DNA from: Baffinella frigidus
Lineage: Eukaryota; Cryptophyceae; Cryptomonadales; Baffinellaceae
Direction: 5' to 3'
NCBI GenBank assembly: GCA_026770585.1
Contig: MU646800.1
Coordinates: 205,645-216,374, forward strand
Length of the DNA stretch: 10,730 bases
Shown: positions 10,171-10,730 of the stretch, piece by piece
How positions within the stretch are numbered: the first letter of the stretch is position 1
Layout: every line of letters begins with the position of its first letter
The notes under the pieces: model-generated
What the model saw: only the letters and a program-made list of their open reading frames with translations
Databases searched by the model: none
What the model was told of the DNA's origin: nothing
Translations under genes and position numbers: made by a program

Positions 10171-10331
10171 CCACACAGCGGACTTCGAAGGGATTTTGAA
10201 TAACCCCTAAGCGATACGACCTAGGAACCTACAGTAGGGAACCCGTAGGGACATAGGGGGGTTCCTACGGATAAGGTAACGGACAGGTGACCCAATTTGG
10301 GCCGAAAATCCCTGCGTAGCCCGCTGTGTGG
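10171..10331 (+). mobile_element. P MITE, best full-length copy
   Basis: 161 bp. Terminal inverted repeats CCACACAGCGGACTTCGAAG (then GGATTTT) and the complement AAAATCCCTGCGTAGCCCGC (then TGTGTGG), about 27 bp. The interior has AATAACCCCTAAGCGATACG, CCTAGGAACCTACAGTAGGG, ACATAGGGGGGTTCCTACGG and ATAAGGTAACGG. No coding capacity. No clear target duplication. Confidence 0.8.
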
Positions 10332-10383
10332 GTTTCTTGTGATGCGTGCAGGTTGAATCGCTCAATGTTGCCAAACCAAACGT

Positions 10384-10534
10384 CGATTCGAAAGTTCGGT
10401 AGTTTCTCCTACGGCATTGCCTAGGACCTCCTACCGTAGGCCAAAATCCTAGGACAGTTTGGTCCTAGGAGCCCTACAGCCTACGGTAGGTAGGTCCTAC
10501 CTAAATCCGTAGGGAAACTATCGAACTTGATTCG
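10384..10534. mobile_element. CCTACGG/CCTAGG foldback, second family member
   Basis: Arms of about 50 bp or more: GTTCGGTAGTTTCTCCTACG, GCATTGCCTAGGACCTCCTA, CCGTAGGC against GCCTACGGTAGGTAGGTCCT, CCGTAGGGAAACTATCGAAC. The loop AAAATCCTAGGACAGTTTGG shares TTTGGTCCTAGGA with 1090. 10408-10442 is identical to the right arm at 1190-1224. Confidence 0.8.
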
Positions 10535-10555
10535 GTGCCACGTGAGGCGTGCAAA

Positions 10556-10601
10556 AAATTGACTGGAAGATTTTTTTGTGCGAAATTGACTGGAAGATTT
10601 T
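10556..10601. repeat. Two-copy 27-bp direct repeat
   Basis: AAATTGACTGGAAGATTTT occurs at 10556 and 10583. The second is followed by GCAG|GTTGGCAG, an acceptor-like end. Confidence 0.75.
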
Positions 10602-10642
10602 GCAGGTTGGCAGTCTGAGCTCCTCATGAAATGCATTGCAGG

Positions 10643-10678
10643 CTCTCTCTCTCTCTCTCTCTCTCCCTCTCTCTCTTG

Positions 10679-10730
<52 letters not shown>
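10643..10730. repeat. CT microsatellite at window end
   Basis: (CT)n interrupted by CCCTC and TTGAAT and running off the end. It follows GAAATGCATTGCAGG. Interruptions differ from the tract at 5138, so the two arose separately. Confidence 0.9.

Noticed and set aside
1-10730. tRNA, rRNA, snRNA or transposase genes
   Set aside because: No cloverleaf with TTCGA-type arm, no conserved rRNA block and no recognisable transposase, reverse transcriptase or integrase motif seen on either strand.

Overview
This is repeat-dense nuclear DNA from a eukaryote. There is no bacterial gene organisation. Exon-sized coding segments are bounded by GT and AG splice signals, the DNA is full of foldback elements and microsatellites, and degenerate CCCTAAA-like heptamers occur (a telomere type shared by plants and several algal or protist lineages). 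I suspect an alga or protist with a repeat-rich genome, but no marker gene fixes the species. No rRNA, tRNA, CRISPR or complete single-exon gene was found.

The main content is a plus-strand array of short exons and exon relics that look like pieces of ubiquitin-like (UBL) domains. Three pieces recur. D-type (beta1-beta2, motif ELAVRIYSPASDF) occurs three times at 7390-8122. A-type (helix, motif GRVKEELAKSVSL, or the divergent TTVRELEGCIARML) occurs at 2053-3065 and 8564-8831. B/C-type (beta3-beta5, motifs DRVKDTGVCDGDLLLLH and GLSHGSTLHVQ) occurs at 10-121, in decayed form to 1386, and about eight times at 4669-6415. The best copies end in plausible splice sites of matching phase. D ends in phase 2, A6 is 75 nt with phase 2 at both ends, and B2 is 87 nt with phase 2 at both ends, so D-A-B would join in frame into one UBL domain. 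Phase-symmetric exons can be duplicated without breaking the frame, which may explain the arrays. Many copies are truncated, frameshifted or interrupted, so the locus is either a decaying gene family or a gene with a few live exons among dead duplicates.

Layout: 1-1390, UBL C-terminal exon and decayed C repeats with a TA-flanked MITE and a CCTACGG/CCTAGG foldback. 1390-2050, weak open frames, an (NEKPA/S)n coding-like segment and telomere-like heptamers. 2050-3200, tandem A exons each with its own acceptor, then a 24-bp tandem repeat of splice-site-like CAG|GTCAGT. 3200-4135, a giant foldback (about 210-bp arms), an inverted duplicate of a segment near 2.1 kb and a second TA-flanked MITE. 4366-6415, the B-exon array separated by a conserved 40-bp hairpin spacer, with one B copy split by a MITE flanked by GATTT. 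6416-7386, three long foldbacks, two of one family. 7390-8122, the D exons. 8131-8400, a head-to-head composite of a CCACACAGCGG-ended MITE family (P), with further copies at 9164 and 10171. 8564-9163, a second set of A-type and beta-strand exons. 9556-9747, a 190-bp heptamer array. 10384-10730, another CCTACGG foldback, a short direct repeat and a CT microsatellite.

Functional statements about the UBL fold rest on motif reading by eye, without a search.
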